Assembly (NCBI GenBank): GCA_951802425.1
Contig: OX637801.1
Coordinates: 2,666,001-2,730,000, forward strand
Reading direction: 5' to 3'
Source: Clavaria fumosa
Lineage: Eukaryota; Basidiomycota; Agaricomycetes; Agaricales; Clavariaceae
DNA: 64,000 nt
A program made the position numbers and the translations under genes. The notes under the pieces were generated by a model, which searched no databases, was not told the origin of the DNA, and saw only the letters and a program-made list of their open reading frames with translations. Shown piece after piece: positions 10,457 through 22,337 of this stretch. The stretch's first letter is position 1; every line of letters starts with the position of its first letter.

Positions 10457-13442
10457 GGTGTAAAGGACCGAAAGCGACAAGGGTGCTGTAGTCGAAGAGG
10501 TCTAGGCGAGGAGACGATCCGGGATTCCATTGGCCTTCAGCACGATTTTTGAAGGAGAAGGAGGCGAGGCGACGAGGGCGGCGTCGCGACTCGTTTGGGA
10601 ATTTTTGTGATTCCAGTTTGGAAATCTTTTCGAACACATGGATGAAACCTTGACGATCACCCTGCATTTCTCAAAACAAAACAAAAAAAAACAAAACGCA
10701 TCTTTCATCTCATGCAGTGCAATAGCCTGACTTCACCAGGTTCAGCGTGAACAACCCTACGACACCTCTCTTTTTGTTGGGTGTCGTACGTGTATGGTTT
10801 GAATGCCGTCGTTGTGTACGGTGTTCGCCTCAATTTCAAATTTCATGGCAGAGAAGGTGACGACCCAGCGTCACGCCTTCTCCGCCATTGCGATCACATG
10901 GCTGTGCTGTATTCAATTTCGATTTTCGATCAAAACCCTTACACTTAAGACCCGCTCAGTTACATGCAATGGCTATGTCTTCCGTGTGGCTCAACGCAGT
11001 GCACAAGATCGCTTGTATTCTTGTTGGTCACAATAAGGGAAAAAGACCAGTGCTCCGGACATGCTTCGTCGTCCCCTTCTCTGGTTCAGCTGATCTATAT
11101 CGCCTTTCCCCACGAGTCTCGTGCTCCTCGCCAGGTCCTCACTCAAGGAAATGGGTGCTGTGGCGCAATTCGGATAAACCCTTTCTGCGGCTCTCGTTCC
11201 GTCGCCTTCGCGCGCCAAATCTGACGTAGGACAAACCACACTGGGGATGTGAGGCGCCTGGCGAAACGCCCCACCAAAGTCCTGTGGCACATGTGATGGA
11301 TAACGGCGTATGGCTTGATGCATCCACTGTCACGCGTCACTCCGGGCAAAACGCAATCCACTTTCGTGTCAGAACTGTGGAGAGAAGTGAGACCTTTCAC
11401 CCGGCACCTGCACATATGACAGCTGTCACGCCCTGCACCACGATAGAGAAGAGTGATCCCTATCTTTGCCCAGAGAAGGGGAAGAACGGCTCTGGATCAT
11501 TTTGCCAAGTTCGTCGACATCCTGGGAGAGGAGATTGGACAGAAGGGATCTGACGGATGCAAACGCCAACTAGACTCGCGAGACGCCTAGAGGTTGAGCT
11601 TGTCGCGAACGGCGATTGTGCAGAGCCAGAACAACGTTTTTTCGTCTTCGTTTTTTTGTGTTCCTTTCCAATGCAAATAGGCGAATTGAAGCATTGTCAA
11701 AGAGTCGACTGTACAAAAGCGGACGATCAGAGGACAATTCAACCGGAAACAAAAATGCAGGCCCAGGAACACTGATAACGAGATCAGGACTCTCCCGAAA
11801 CCAAACTGCTCCACATACACATCAAGTGGTCAAGGGTGACTTTTTTTCTGGTTGCCAGCGACCGCATGCTTATGGATGAGTATACAATTAGGTTTAGTCC
11901 TATCTGAAACGAAATTTGATGGCAAGGAGCCGATATGTCATTGGGCTAAGTCTCAGTGCCTCCATTGAGGCATGTTTGCAACGCAGGGTGTGAGTCACGA
12001 GTGACTAGATGATGTCGTTTGTGTAAACGTTGGATGGTGAAGCGCGTGAGCAGAAATCAAGCCCGTTCTGGGTGAAGGCTATAAACAGAGGAATGTGCGT
12101 CTGGCAAGGGCCAACAGGGCACCACGAGCTCTGCCATTGGAGCAGTATGAGGCTTTTGTTTATCTGTTAATCGACCACCAGCAACGGCGAAAAGGGAAAG
12201 AGAAAGGCTTGCAATGTGGCCCGGGAAACGACGTCATTTTGGGCTGGTTGTGACGAAAGGTTCAACATCTGGGACTCGATGGAAAGGCGAGGCAAGCTGT
12301 TGGCTGGGTGAATACGCTTACATCGATGCTGTGCTAGCCGCAGAAGAGAAGTAATCGTCCGGGGGTAGCACGTTAAAGCCGTGGGGATGGCGATAGTGTT
12401 GTTGAGAGAGAATTTCCATAGAAGTGAACCAGTGAGCAAAAAAAACCCTCAAGATGTGCCCAGGCCCTGTCCGTGAGCAGAAGCGCTAGAAGGTCTTATA
12501 ATCGGGTGTGTTTCGATCACAAGAAGCCATCGACTCGCCGCGTGGTCGGATGACACCTGCCCTAAAGTGTCAGTCTTTAACGCCGGTTCCCGCTCCAGTC
12601 GGACTAAGGTGAACGGCACATGGCCCTTTTCACTTGCTCTCCTCGGTCGGCCCTTCCTTCTTCCTCTCCTTCACACCCTTTGTGCTTCAGGTCATAATCG
12701 GAGCTGCGGTCACATCAAATTCAGCTCTCAGATTCTTTATTTACTGGGCCACAGCAGGACATGAGGAGCCGGCCAATTCAAAACGAATGTGCGATTTCAT
12801 CGTAAAATCTTTTGACTGGACCCTTCCGTGCGCGAAGGGATCGGGGAACGGTGCAACGGGGTCGTCGTGCGTGGTGTATATTCCCTTTTGGTTATTTATC
12901 CTTGCCGAATCTGGGTTTGGCGATACCTCCATCATGAACACGTCCATCATCCAATGCACCAGAAGTTGGACAGAAATTTGGCTAATTTTTTGAAACGATA
13001 TATCGAGTGAAAATTCGGCACTGTGCACGTCTCATCGGGCTAGGTATTGGATCTGTTCAGGCGCGTGCGCGGGGGGTCACCATGTATTGGCACACGCACC
13101 CAACAACCCCCCAAAGCCACCTCAGCGCTTCCGAATGCTGCCTTCTTGATGACCAACTGATGAATCAAGGTTTATTCGGTTGTCTTAAATGTTCCAGTCG
13201 TCAGCCCGTACGACCCACAAATCGTAATTTTCCTCCCCCGGCCTCCCCACTTTCTGACACACTCCCATCCACGACTCCCTTGCCCGCGAGGTGCCTATCA
13301 CGTCACTCGAGAAGAAGGCCATAGAGGCTCGTCCATCCGATGTCAGTTTGTGTCTTCACGCAAGCTGTCCTTTGTTCCTTATATTTTCTTTTCAGACATA
13401 ATTCTTCCCAAAACCTAGAAACAGAACTCACAAGCCTTAGCT
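10457..13442. other. Long intergenic stretch without recognised genes
   Basis: About 3 kb with normal CpG content. The open frames are short, overlap on both strands and show no recognisable product or plausible exon chain. It should include the promoters of the flanking coiled-coil and F-box genes. An unrecognised small gene or non-coding transcript cannot be excluded. Confidence 0.4.
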
Positions 13443-15089
13443 ATGCCGTTCTCAAGTCAGATATTTTCTGACCTTTTTTGTATGATTCTGCCGTACCTGT
13501 CGCTGTCCGACGTTTTCGCCCTCCGGCAGGTCAGTCGATATGCATGGGGGCTGAGAATCTATCATCTGACCCCGTAAACATCGAACTTTAGGCATGCAGA
13601 CATTTTATGGCGATGACCCGTCAACGTAGCGTGTGGAGTCTACTGATCCGTATTTCCGTGATCGAGCGAAACCTACCGCTTCCCGGGCTGGCTGGCCGCT
13701 CTATAAACTCGCTACATGCTCAGGAGCTCGAGCGTCTCACCTGCGTCGCGGCGCGCCTACATAAACGGTGGACGTCCCCGTATCCCAACGCCATCAGGAA
13801 AACCACCCTCCGCCCAACCCAGCCCCCAAGCTATAGACCACATTCCCTCCATTTCCTGCCGGGCAGAGGCCACCGCTGGCTACTCTCTCTCATCGATACA
13901 AACCCAAGCGCGACGCGCATCCAGTGCTGGGACCTCTTGGCCAACCCGCCGAGATGCGTCGCTGGTTGCCACATCGTGAAGCCCATGAGCTTCGTGCTCA
14001 ATACGGATCCCCGTTGTCGATGGGTCTTTGCATTTCAGGACCCACAGTTCGTGTTATTCTTGCCTCTTTGCTCGGTGTTGGTTATCTGATTGACTGTATC
14101 TCGCTCAGCATTGAGCTCGTCGAGATCGACTTCCGCTCGACTGATCCTGAAAAGGGATTCATATCGGTGCCTGTCGTGCCCTTAGTGCGCCAACGCCTGT
14201 TCCTCTTCAGCGGCTCCACCGTCGTCACGGGTGATGATGAAACACATCTCATTGTCTGGGACACTGACAAGGTGGACTACAAAGTCCGTCTTGGGACACC
14301 CGATCTTGCGGTACTGTATTAAATGTCCACTCCAGCCCCCTTGTTTCCCCCATGTGCTGACGCTGTTTCCCCTTGCCCACCACCCCTCAACAGAATGACA
14401 AATTCGAAGCAGGCATCATCCGACACGATTTCCTCATCCTTGCCCGATCCACCGAAATGCAAATCTACTCCCTGTCGTCCTTCCGCGCGCGCGAGTCGGG
14501 GTTCGGTCTCATCTACCCGATCGCACGGTACCGCTGGCAGTGGCGGGTGCACTCGCTATTGATGACGGAGCGCGTCGTGTGCGCAGAGCACAATTCGTCG
14601 GTCCTACCGCCGATCACCATCCTCCTACGTATCCGGACAGTGTTCCCGTGGCCCGCGAACGGGCTGCACCACCTCGGGCTCGTGCCGAACGCGCTGTACA
14701 CACCGAGCGACCCGGTAGACCGGCACAACTTGCCGTACCTATTCCCGCCCACGGTGCTGCAGGCGGTTGCGTCGCCCGTGCAACGCTTATCCGTGTACCC
14801 GATGGCGCTCGGCCGGCACGGCACCGCGCTGTGGGTCGACAGCCACACGCAAGGGCGCTACGGCGCAGGCGAGGTCGGGCAGCGGCTAGCGGCCGTACAG
14901 CTCAGACCGGTCGCGACGGACGGCCTCGACGCCAACGACGAGGCATCGTATGCGCTCACCGCGGGCGCGACCACCGTGTTTGGCATGCGGGGCGACGATA
15001 GCTGGGCCCGCTTGGCGCTCGACGAAGAGGAGGGCCGCATCGCCATCGCTAGCACTCGCGGCGAAATTTTTCTCCTTCATTATGTGTGA
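13443..15089 (+). CDS. F-box protein with propeller-like C-terminal region
   Basis: Predicted 479 residues from exons 13443-13529, 13592-14046, 14109-14310 and 14394-15089. The N-terminal 35 residues fit an F-box (ILPYLSLSDVFALRQ then CRHF), which would bind Skp1 and make this a substrate receptor of an SCF ubiquitin ligase. The rest has scattered WD/propeller-like strands: FLPGRGHRWLLSL, IQCWDL, FLFSGSTVVTGDDETHLIVW, and a final IASTRGEIFLLHY. This is the arrangement of a large, poorly characterised family of Agaricomycete F-box proteins. The second intron was placed (14047-14108) so that QDPHIELVEIDF reads through; an alternative 41-base intron is less likely. The substrate is unknown. Confidence 0.82.
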
Positions 15090-15649
15090 CGCCTGTTTGC
15101 CAATTTGTCCTTTTTCTTTTCCTCCATATCTTTTTTATTTTATTTTACGTCATGCCTTTACTCGATAACATTTTTAGTTCCCATCACCCCCATCCCCAAT
15201 GCCACGATCGCTCCCCTACCGGTGGTGGTAACGGCGACGGCGACAAAGGCAGGGGTGGGATGTCATACTCATGCGTTTATGAACGGTTCCTGAGGCACAC
15301 ATCAGATATATTACTACCGTACATTTCTTCTTCCCCTTGTACATCGCTCCGGATGTTCGGTACTTGCACCCACTATGGACCAATCGTGCGCGGCAGCCAG
15401 GGAGCTTTCCCTCAGGGCGCGTTAGGTTGTCCTTTCACGAGGCGGCGAATGGGGATGGGAGCAGATCGTTTGCAAGGTTTTGGATACAGTTACATGTCTT
15501 ATCATGTATAAGTACACTACATTGGCGCCGAGAATGATCTCCATTCGCTCCTCGCAAAAACCCTCGCTCGCGATCACGCTGCAATAAGGACCTGCGAGGA
15601 CCATCCAACGACAGCAACGGCAAAACAGATTTAAAAAATACGATTAGGG
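15090..15649. other. Convergent 3' region
   Basis: Lies between the ends of the F-box gene (plus) and the UBX gene (minus). It has T-rich and A-rich tracts typical of 3' UTRs. No coding or RNA gene recognised. Confidence 0.45.
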
Positions 15650-17566
15650 CTAGTGAACTAGTATGCAAGGGAACGCACGCACAGCGGACGGAGTCAACCC
15701 TAATTCGCGCAGCGTCTTGACGAAGTCTTCACGTGAGAACGTTTTTCTGGAAAGGGACAAGAAGAAAGCGGTAAAGAGGAAGGTGGAGTGGGGGAGGAGA
15801 CAGAAGGAACAACCCAAGCCGTTCGCACCGCGGGAAAACAAGAAAAAAGAATTAATAAAAAAAATGCGGCCGAAAGAAAAGTAGCGAAAACGCCGAGTAA
15901 AGGGAAAATTTAAACTCGCCTTGGGAAATGCTGAGCCAGCGTAACGGTCTCGACGTCAACGTCCAGCCTCTGCGCCGCCAGAAACTCGGCGACTTCACGC
16001 AACGCTTTTCCAACGAATCAGAAATCATTCCAGTACAGGGCCGTCGGGGTGGAGGGCAGAAACGAAAAAAAAAACGCACTCGCATCACTCGGCAGCGTCG
16101 TCGTGTACGGCGTCCCGCCGCTCGCCATGCGGATCTGGAGCCGCGTCTCCTTGAAGTCGCGTCCCGCCACAGTCGTGCCTGCCACAGCCGTGCTTGCCGC
16201 TGCCACCGCCGTCGACGAAGATGGTGTGGCTGGGCTCGCCTCATGGGACGGCGGCATAGCCCGCCCCTCGCGCAACGCCTTCTCGCGCGCCGCCTTGGCC
16301 GCGCGCTCGCGCTTGTCCGCTTCAATCTGCGCCTTCACCGCCGCCTTCACGCGGGCCTCCTCGATCTTATCTGTGAAGATGGTTCCCACCCACCCACACG
16401 GACACACGCACAGAGGGAAGGCGGAGTCATTACGGCAGGAACGTCACCGCGATGACGCGCAGATAGATGGGGTGGCGACGAGTGATGGGCGTCGGTGAAA
16501 TTGTGGGGAGCACATGGGGAAGACGGATGTATTCGCACCTCGTTTCTTCTGCTCCGCTTCCTTCAGTGCTTCTTTGAGTTTCAGATCCGCCTGGATGTGA
16601 CCGAGGTCCTTCAGGATGAATGTGCGTTAGCGAACACGCATCCTACCCCCCACCCCCGAAAAAAAAAAAAAGAAAAAGGAAAGGAAAGGCGATTGCATAC
16701 TTTGCCCTTCTTCCGCCTGATCGCCTCGTTCGCCTTCGCCTCCTTAGCCTCCTCCTCCGTTTTGCGCGCGCGCTTCTCGCTCATCTTGGCTCGCAGCTCC
16801 TCGAGCTTGCGTTTCTTCTCCTCCTCGTTCAGGGGCTTGATCTGTGCGATTCACTTTCAGCATTGCGGGATAGCGGGTACAAAAGGGGGAGGAAGAGTAC
16901 CTCTTCGACGGACTCCTCGAACTGGTCATGCCCGCTCTTCTCAGCGTGGAAGTTGGCAAGCGCGGTGTTCCGGAAGACTTTACTGCACTGCGTGCACTTG
17001 ATGCTCTGGGGTTATTAGTCAGTTGGTCAGTTGATTACGTATCCGGAGGGCGAGGGAGGGAGCCGAGCATGTAAGTAAGCAAGTGAGTGAGTAAGAAAAA
17101 AGTATCTCAGGTGCGAGGAAGAAAGAAAAGAGCCTCTGGCGCGCTACCATGAAACCCGCAACGCACGTCCGGAGAGACGCACCTTGGCCTGCACGTCCAG
17201 CGCCGCGTCTGCGTCTGCATCCTCATCGTCGCCTTCGCCCTCTCTGTCCTCCCCCCCTTTCGCAGCATTGGAAGCATCAGTATCAACAGCGCCAGCAGAG
17301 TGGGGGGAAGCCGGGGGCACGTCCTCGTCCGCATGCGCGAGGAGGTGGTCCATCGCGGGCTGCAAGCCGCGGTGCGTAGTTGCGCGGAGCGCCCCTGTGC
17401 GTGGTGCGCGTGTGAGCGCGGAGCAGTGTCCCAGGGTGTTATAGTAGACAACGAGTCAGTCAGTTGGTTGTCATCAATTAGTAAGAGCGAGAGATATAGG
17501 GGTCGCACAGTCGACGCGCACGGGGTCGAAGCCCATACTGAGAAGCGTGTCTCTGTCGCTTGGCAT
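15650..17566 (-). CDS. UBXN1: UBA-zinc finger-UBX protein (UBXN1/SAKS1-like)
   Basis: Predicted 352 residues in eight exons: 17566-17509, 17394-17183, 17005-16901, 16841-16701, 16608-16539, 16370-16080, 16004-15920 and 15746-15650. Order of parts: an N-terminal UBA domain (LLSMGFDPVRVDWALRATTH, residues about 8-40) for ubiquitin binding; an acidic linker; a U1-type C2H2 finger (CTQCSKVF through FHAEKSGH, about 92-115); a long charged coiled coil (about 125-230); and a C-terminal UBX domain (LQIRMASG through LRELGLTPSA). Family members are adaptors that bring ubiquitinated proteins to Cdc48/p97. The UBX loop is FPR followed by KTF, matching the p97-contacting FPR motif, and is split by an intron (15919-15747) whose donor is GC (GCGAGT); phase rules out nearby GT sites. 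Confidence 0.92.
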
Positions 17567-17699
17567 TTCGGTCTGTGCGATCGGCGCTCGAGAAGAGTAC
17601 GCGCTTGGGCAATGGGAGATGATCGCAAAGAAGGTCACTCGGTCACTCGCAATGTCAGGTCTAGCATGTGACAGCTGAATTGTGACTGGTGCTTTCCAC

Positions 17700-18830
17700 T
17701 AGGAAGTGCCGACTGACAGTCGGCTGAACCCTTGCTTGCACCACATCACAGATCACATAGAGTTCATTAAAAAATGTGCTATGCTACAAGTAGGAATAAG
17801 AGACAGCTTAATGATAGGACTTGGAGAACAAAGGTATAAAAGCACCTTGCAAAGGACTCACCAGAAACTCAACTGGGACATTCCATATATGAGGAATTTA
17901 GCAAGGTTGGTCATTCTTAAATAGCAGATGCATGTCACAGATCAGACATGGAGAGAATTTCTGGCCCATTTGCACTATGGCAATGTTCAGGATCATCAGC
18001 TCCAAATGCTACTGACTCTGGTAATTGGGGATCCCAATTCACCAGTCACAGACTTTCAGGCAGAACCCTGGAGTGATGCCATGCTGGTGACAACATGACA
18101 TGCAGTGTAGAAGCTATGGAATGAAGTGGCCATCTGAAAATGGTGCAGCAAATCTGTGTAGCAGCTTCTCATTTGCACAGCAGAGGATATGAGTGGTGGA
18201 CATCCACTCCCCTGGGCTGAGCAATATGGGCTCACAGTTCATTGTAGAAGAGGAGAAGGTGGCCAAAAGCTGAAAGATCTCCTCATGCAAGTCAAAATCA
18301 CTGTAGGGATGAAAATCATGGTACAGAGAACTTAGCAACAGACCTGGACATTGTCAATGGTGCCCAAGGGGAAATCACAGACATCATTCTCCCCTGAAGA
18401 GCCTCCATTCTGCAATGAGTCTATCATCCAATTGAAATACCTTCCAGCATATATTCTGGTCAAACTCAAGCAAACACAAGCATCACAGCTGGATGGGCTA
18501 GGAGAATCTGTCATTCTGATTGAGGCAGCATCAACAAGTTACAGGATTGGGGTTGCATTGGGAATAAAACAGTTTGTCAAGTGGTGCAGCATCCACTAAC
18601 AGCAGCATATGCATTCACAGATTATTGAGCACAAGGTTAAACAATCCCACACATTATCATCAACTTTGGTACTCCACCTTCTGGGACCCTAAGCCTCTTC
18701 AACTTATATGTGGCACCCTTGCACAGTTCCAGTCATGCAACAATATGACTACTGTGAGATTTCAACAATGAGCCATTCAAAATATCTCATCAGATGGCTT
18801 TGTTCAGAGGATGACTGGCTAGGGAGGCTT
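17700..18830 (+). pseudogene. Decayed PIF1/Helitron-type helicase fragment
   Basis: Read across several frames and stops, the plus strand gives the C-terminal half of the PIF1-like helicase family common in Agaricomycetes: WREFL and a 'PWSDAMLVTT' block, then KDLLMQVKITVGMKIMV, the LKYLPAYILVKL block, and finally LTAAYAFTDY, TIPHIII and GTPPSGTLSLFNLYVA, the conserved helicase VI-type region. Several stops are TGA or TAG where CGA or CAG is expected (for example after TDY and before TIPH), and CpG is almost absent, so decay by CpG deamination is likely. The ATPase Walker motifs are not present. It could be a Helitron Rep/helicase remnant or a dead PIF1-family copy; no Helitron termini were found. 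Confidence 0.7.
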
Positions 18831-19199
18831 GACCTTCAGACTAGGGACATTTGTCAACAGGATAAAGAAAGGTAGATATGCATGGCAGATGGAGTCACAT
18901 CAGATGCACAATATGTCACACAGTCTTGTTTGGCAATGTATGTACTTATGTGGCAGGTTGGTTAATAGTAAACACGAATTATGGGGTGGTAAGAACCCTT
19001 GCAAGCAAGGGAACCACAGGGTTTCCATCATTTGGCTCCAAAGTGGTATCGGTTGGTTCCAATAAAGTCAGTTTGGTGGTTTGTCACATATCAGCTGTTT
19101 GCAGAGAAGCTGGCTATGTGACTAGGACAAAAGGTTTGTGGCCTAAAGGACTTTTGAGTCATATCCCACATAACTGACCCTGTTTGAGGTGCCCAGATT
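18831..19199. other. CpG-poor repeat-like DNA, unassigned
   Basis: Continues the CpG-depleted composition of the helicase remnant. Short plus-strand open frames at about 18829-19177 have no recognisable product. Probably decayed transposon sequence. Confidence 0.35.
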
Positions 19200-19207
19200 A
19201 TCAAGAT

Positions 19208-19503
19208 TAGTAGTGATGGAAAAGTCTGGTTCAGTCCGGTTCTTGACCAAAATTTTCAGACTCTGAACTGGACTTAAGGTCCAGTTTGGGCAAATTTTCG
19301 AACCTTGAACCTGGTTCTGGTCCAGTTCGAGGTTCGGGAACTGGACTTTTACCTAATTTGGTAATGGTTCAACCAATTTTGGTCCTCTCGAATCTGAAAA
19401 AAGGTTTGGTTCAACCATTGACTGAACTTTGAACCAGACTTTGGTCCAGTTCTCAAAAGTTCAGGTTCGAACCCTGGTTCAGAACCAAACCATCCCATCA
19501 CTA
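19208..19503 (+). mobile_element. hAT-like MITE 1 (TSD ATCAAGAT)
   Basis: A 296-base element flanked by perfect 8-bp duplications ATCAAGAT at 19200-19207 and 19504-19511. The ends are inverted, reading TAGTGATGG on the left (after a doubled TAG) and the same on the reverse strand at the right. The interior is built of repeated GGTTC/GTCCAGTT motifs in both orientations. The 8-bp duplication and TAG-type ends are typical of hAT non-autonomous elements. No coding capacity. Confidence 0.88.
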
Positions 19504-19615
19504 ATCAAGATCTTGTAATTACTGTATCACAAGATAAAAATGTTGACTTTGCACCACATTTTGCAGTTTGCAATCTATGTGAGGTAATGTTCCAGGGGCT
19601 GAAAATGCACTGGAA

Positions 19616-20464
19616 GAATCCACAGGCCATACTCTCAGGTGCCAAAATTAATCTTATTAATCAGATGTATTGAATAGCTTTTCATAGGGTCAAATGTCAG
19701 GGTTTATTAGGGAGTGACACAGGTTACCTGTGGGTTTTGCATGGGTTTTGAGTAAACAGGACTAGGGTGTGACACGGGTACAGGTAACCCACATGGGTTT
19801 CCTGGCGGGTACAGGTATGGGTAGGGTATGGGTAAGCATTCTGCTACCTGTGCACTTTAACATAAGCCCTAGAACATCCAAAACGGACAGGAATTGGTTG
19901 AGATATGCTTATAACAATCTGAAATCACTGTTTCAAGCATATCTCACTCAATTCTTGTCCGTTTTCAATGTTCTAGGGCTCATTTTGACGGGTAAACCCG
20001 CCGGGTACGGGTACGGGTACATCCCGGGTGCGGGTATGGGTCAGCGTCGAGATACCCGTGGGTTTACCTGTGTCACACCCTAAACAGGACCATAGCCCTT
20101 CATTTCTTGATGAAAATAAAATTAAAATGCATTCAAAATGATCCAGAATTGACTGAGATATTGACAGTACAAGTTTTATGGCTGAAGCTTCCAAACTGAT
20201 GCTTCCTCACCCCAATCTTTGCAAGAGAGTCATCAAAATGCAAAGTTTTTGAAAGCCTGTTGACTCTCTTGCAAAGGTTGAGGTGAGGAAGCATCAATTT
20301 GAAAGCTTCAGCCACAATCCTGTTTATTCAAAACCCATGCAAAACCTGCAGGTAACCTGTGTCACTCTCTAATGAACCCTGACATTTGACTCCATGAAAA
20401 GCTATTTCAATACATCTGATCAATAAAATTAATTTTGGCACCTGAGAGTATGGCCTGTGGATTC
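19616..20464. repeat. Long palindrome (foldback) interrupted by a MITE
   Basis: The left arm, about 19616-19760, and the right arm, about 20319-20464, are reverse complements with roughly ten differences over about 145 bases. A second inverted pair lies inside the right half (about 20181-20240 against 20257-20310). Both arms contain a GTGACACAGGT motif resembling the ends of the MITE inserted here, so the palindrome is probably an older member of that family. Removing the MITE leaves about 520 bases able to fold back on themselves. Confidence 0.8.
19763..20082 (+). mobile_element. hAT-like MITE 2 (TSD AACAGGAC)
   Basis: A 320-base element with perfect 8-bp duplications AACAGGAC at 19755-19762 and 20083-20090. 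Terminal inverted repeats start TAGGGTGTGACAC on both strands. The middle is itself an inverted repeat around about 19868-19990 (CCTAGAACAT pairs with ATGTTCTAGG), so the whole element can form a hairpin. It still has CpGs (CGGGTA runs), unlike its surroundings, and so is younger. A half copy lies at about 40770-40904. Confidence 0.9.
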
Positions 20465-21177
20465 TAGGGTTCATTATTTAATGACTTTTCTTTTGCAACA
20501 ATACCATAATGCATGTCCTAGCACCTCAGAATATGATATTTTGATACTTTTGATGTGTTTCCAGGGCTTTCAAGATTCCTATTACTTCACACAAATCACA
20601 AACTGCAAAATGTAGTACAGTCAACACCCTCCTAACCCATACCCCAGATAACCCATAACCCCTGAAATCCCATAGATTTACTGGACCACCAACTTGGTGG
20701 GCAGGGATTTCCATGACATAACCCATAGGCCTGCAATAACCCATAACCCATAGCCCTCTTTGGCCAAAACCCATAACCTGATATAATATATTAGACTTAG
20801 AAATGGAATGAGTCACCACAGCTGCTAATGAGCTCAAAAACAAGTGGTTTAACCATTTTACCTCTTTCTAATGCTGCAACACTCTCGATATTCTTAAGAA
20901 AGGTCTTGCTCAAATTTTGGAAAAGATCAAGGATTGCAAAGATGAATCATACAGTGTACTGGCACCATTTTGCACACCAAATACAATCTACCCTCCCCAT
21001 ATGTGTTTCACTTCCTCATGCCCAAAAGCAAAGAGACAGATTGTTTCTAAGTGGCCTTAAGAGCTTTGACTGATTTTTATGGCTAAATGCAAGGTATATA
21101 CAATGAAAACGAAATGTGAAACCATGGCAAGCAGAAAATGGCCATTTTGCACAGCCATGGGAACCATCAACATAAGG

Positions 21178-21549
21178 CTAATCACTCTTGTTGTCCGAAT
21201 CTTCTGGGTCACCACTTGGTCCTGGATGTGTGCCCAACCCATCTGAGGCTGGCTTTGGTTTCCGAGGGCATTTTGGCTTCACAGGAAGGTCCTTCACCAG
21301 CACCCCTTCCTGTCGTAGTCACTCATAATCCACTTTCCACATCTGAAGTGCCTGCTGATGCTTTGCCTTCATCTCCTTCCACTCAGTCTCTGCTGCAGCT
21401 TTCAGTGCTCTCTGGGACTCCCTTCCTTCCATTCTCTTCGCTTTCTCAGCAACTTCAGCCTCCTTTTTCTCTCTTTGAAGGGCATTGCAAGTGCAGGAAG
21501 GGCAAGGAGGGGCCAGTGCAGTGGTAATGAAAAAAGGAAGTGTGTTCAA
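21178..21549 (-). pseudogene. Probable pogo-type transposase C-terminus, one in-frame stop
   Basis: The minus-strand frame gives a charged helical segment (about 30 Lys/Glu/Arg-rich residues with AEKAKRMEGRESQRALKAA), then W-rich LQMWKVDYE, a TGA at 21319-21321 where Arg is expected, and a tail LVKDLPVKPKCPRKPKP ending at 21178. A coiled linker followed by a Lys-Pro tail is what pogo/CENP-B-type fungal transposases have at the C-terminus. The DDE core is not recognisable in what is left. Confidence 0.5.
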
Positions 21550-21938
21550 GGCACATCAACAAAGGTTTTCTTCTAAATCACACAGTTTTGCTGCTATCAC
21601 CTCCAAGTATAGACAAGTTATATTCAGAAACATATCTCCTTTCCATCAAACACATTGTTTTTACTGAGAAAGTCAGCAGGCAGGTAACACTTTCATCTCA
21701 AAAGTATGTATATCACCAAAATCATACCTTCAAAGGGTAATTTGAATCACAGCATTGTAACCATCTCTCAGATTTTCTTGAAAGTTGTTGGAAATATTGA
21801 TATGATGACTTGCATGCTGGAGAAAATTTTAGATGAATATCAGACTGAAATTGAGCAAGTTTTTCTATTGGTGTGTAAAACAGTGGCAGTGTGCAAAATG
21901 GTGCTGGTACACTGTATGCAAAGCTATCTCAAAGGGAA

Positions 21939-22036
21939 TGTCAGGATCACTTACATAAGCATGTGAGGAAGGTCAGGGAAGGATTGTGAAAGAGTTGCAG
22001 GAAGATTGTGAGTAAGTCATGTGATCGGGATGGCTG
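21939..22036 (+). repeat. First 98 bases of the G2 5' LTR
   Basis: Matches the start of the G2 3' LTR at 35015 (TGTCAGG, then ATAAGCATGTGAGGAA and AAGTCATGTGAT) up to ...GGCTG, where the G1 LTR begins. Confidence 0.85.
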
Positions 22037-22326
22037 TATCAGACTGGGTCTCACACAACTTAAGCATAAGGTCATGACGACAATACTAAGATAAGGGGAA
22101 AAGAGTGCAAAAAAGGAAAAGCGAAAGTACTTATAGCGAACGCTTCGGCACTTGCCAGCGTTCCCACGCTCGGACCCTCGGATCACGTGATGCACCCAGG
22201 CCCAGGTCATGTGATCTTACATGATTACATAATCCAACCCAGCCACAGGTCATGTGACCTTCCATCAACCCTCCCCAGTTTCTCCACAACTGCACTTTGG
22301 GATGGCTTACATAAGTGATCCTAACA
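22037..22326 (-). repeat. G1 3' LTR
   Basis: Nearly identical to 27360-27650. The minus strand begins TGTTAGGATCACTTATG and contains repeated TCACATGACC/TCATGTGATC E-box-like palindromes and a CTATAAGTA candidate TATA box. Confidence 0.88.
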
Positions 22327-22337
22327 TCACCCCCCTC

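Noticed and set aside
14075..14115. 41-base intron in the F-box gene (donor GTGTTG)
   Set aside because: Shorter than other introns here and gives a poor protein match; the 14047-14108 intron restores DPHIELVEIDF and is 62 bases long.
19440..19490. GGTTCGAACC motif resembling a tRNA B box
   Set aside because: It is part of the repeated GGTTC units of hAT MITE 1; no acceptor stem, D arm or anticodon arm can be drawn.
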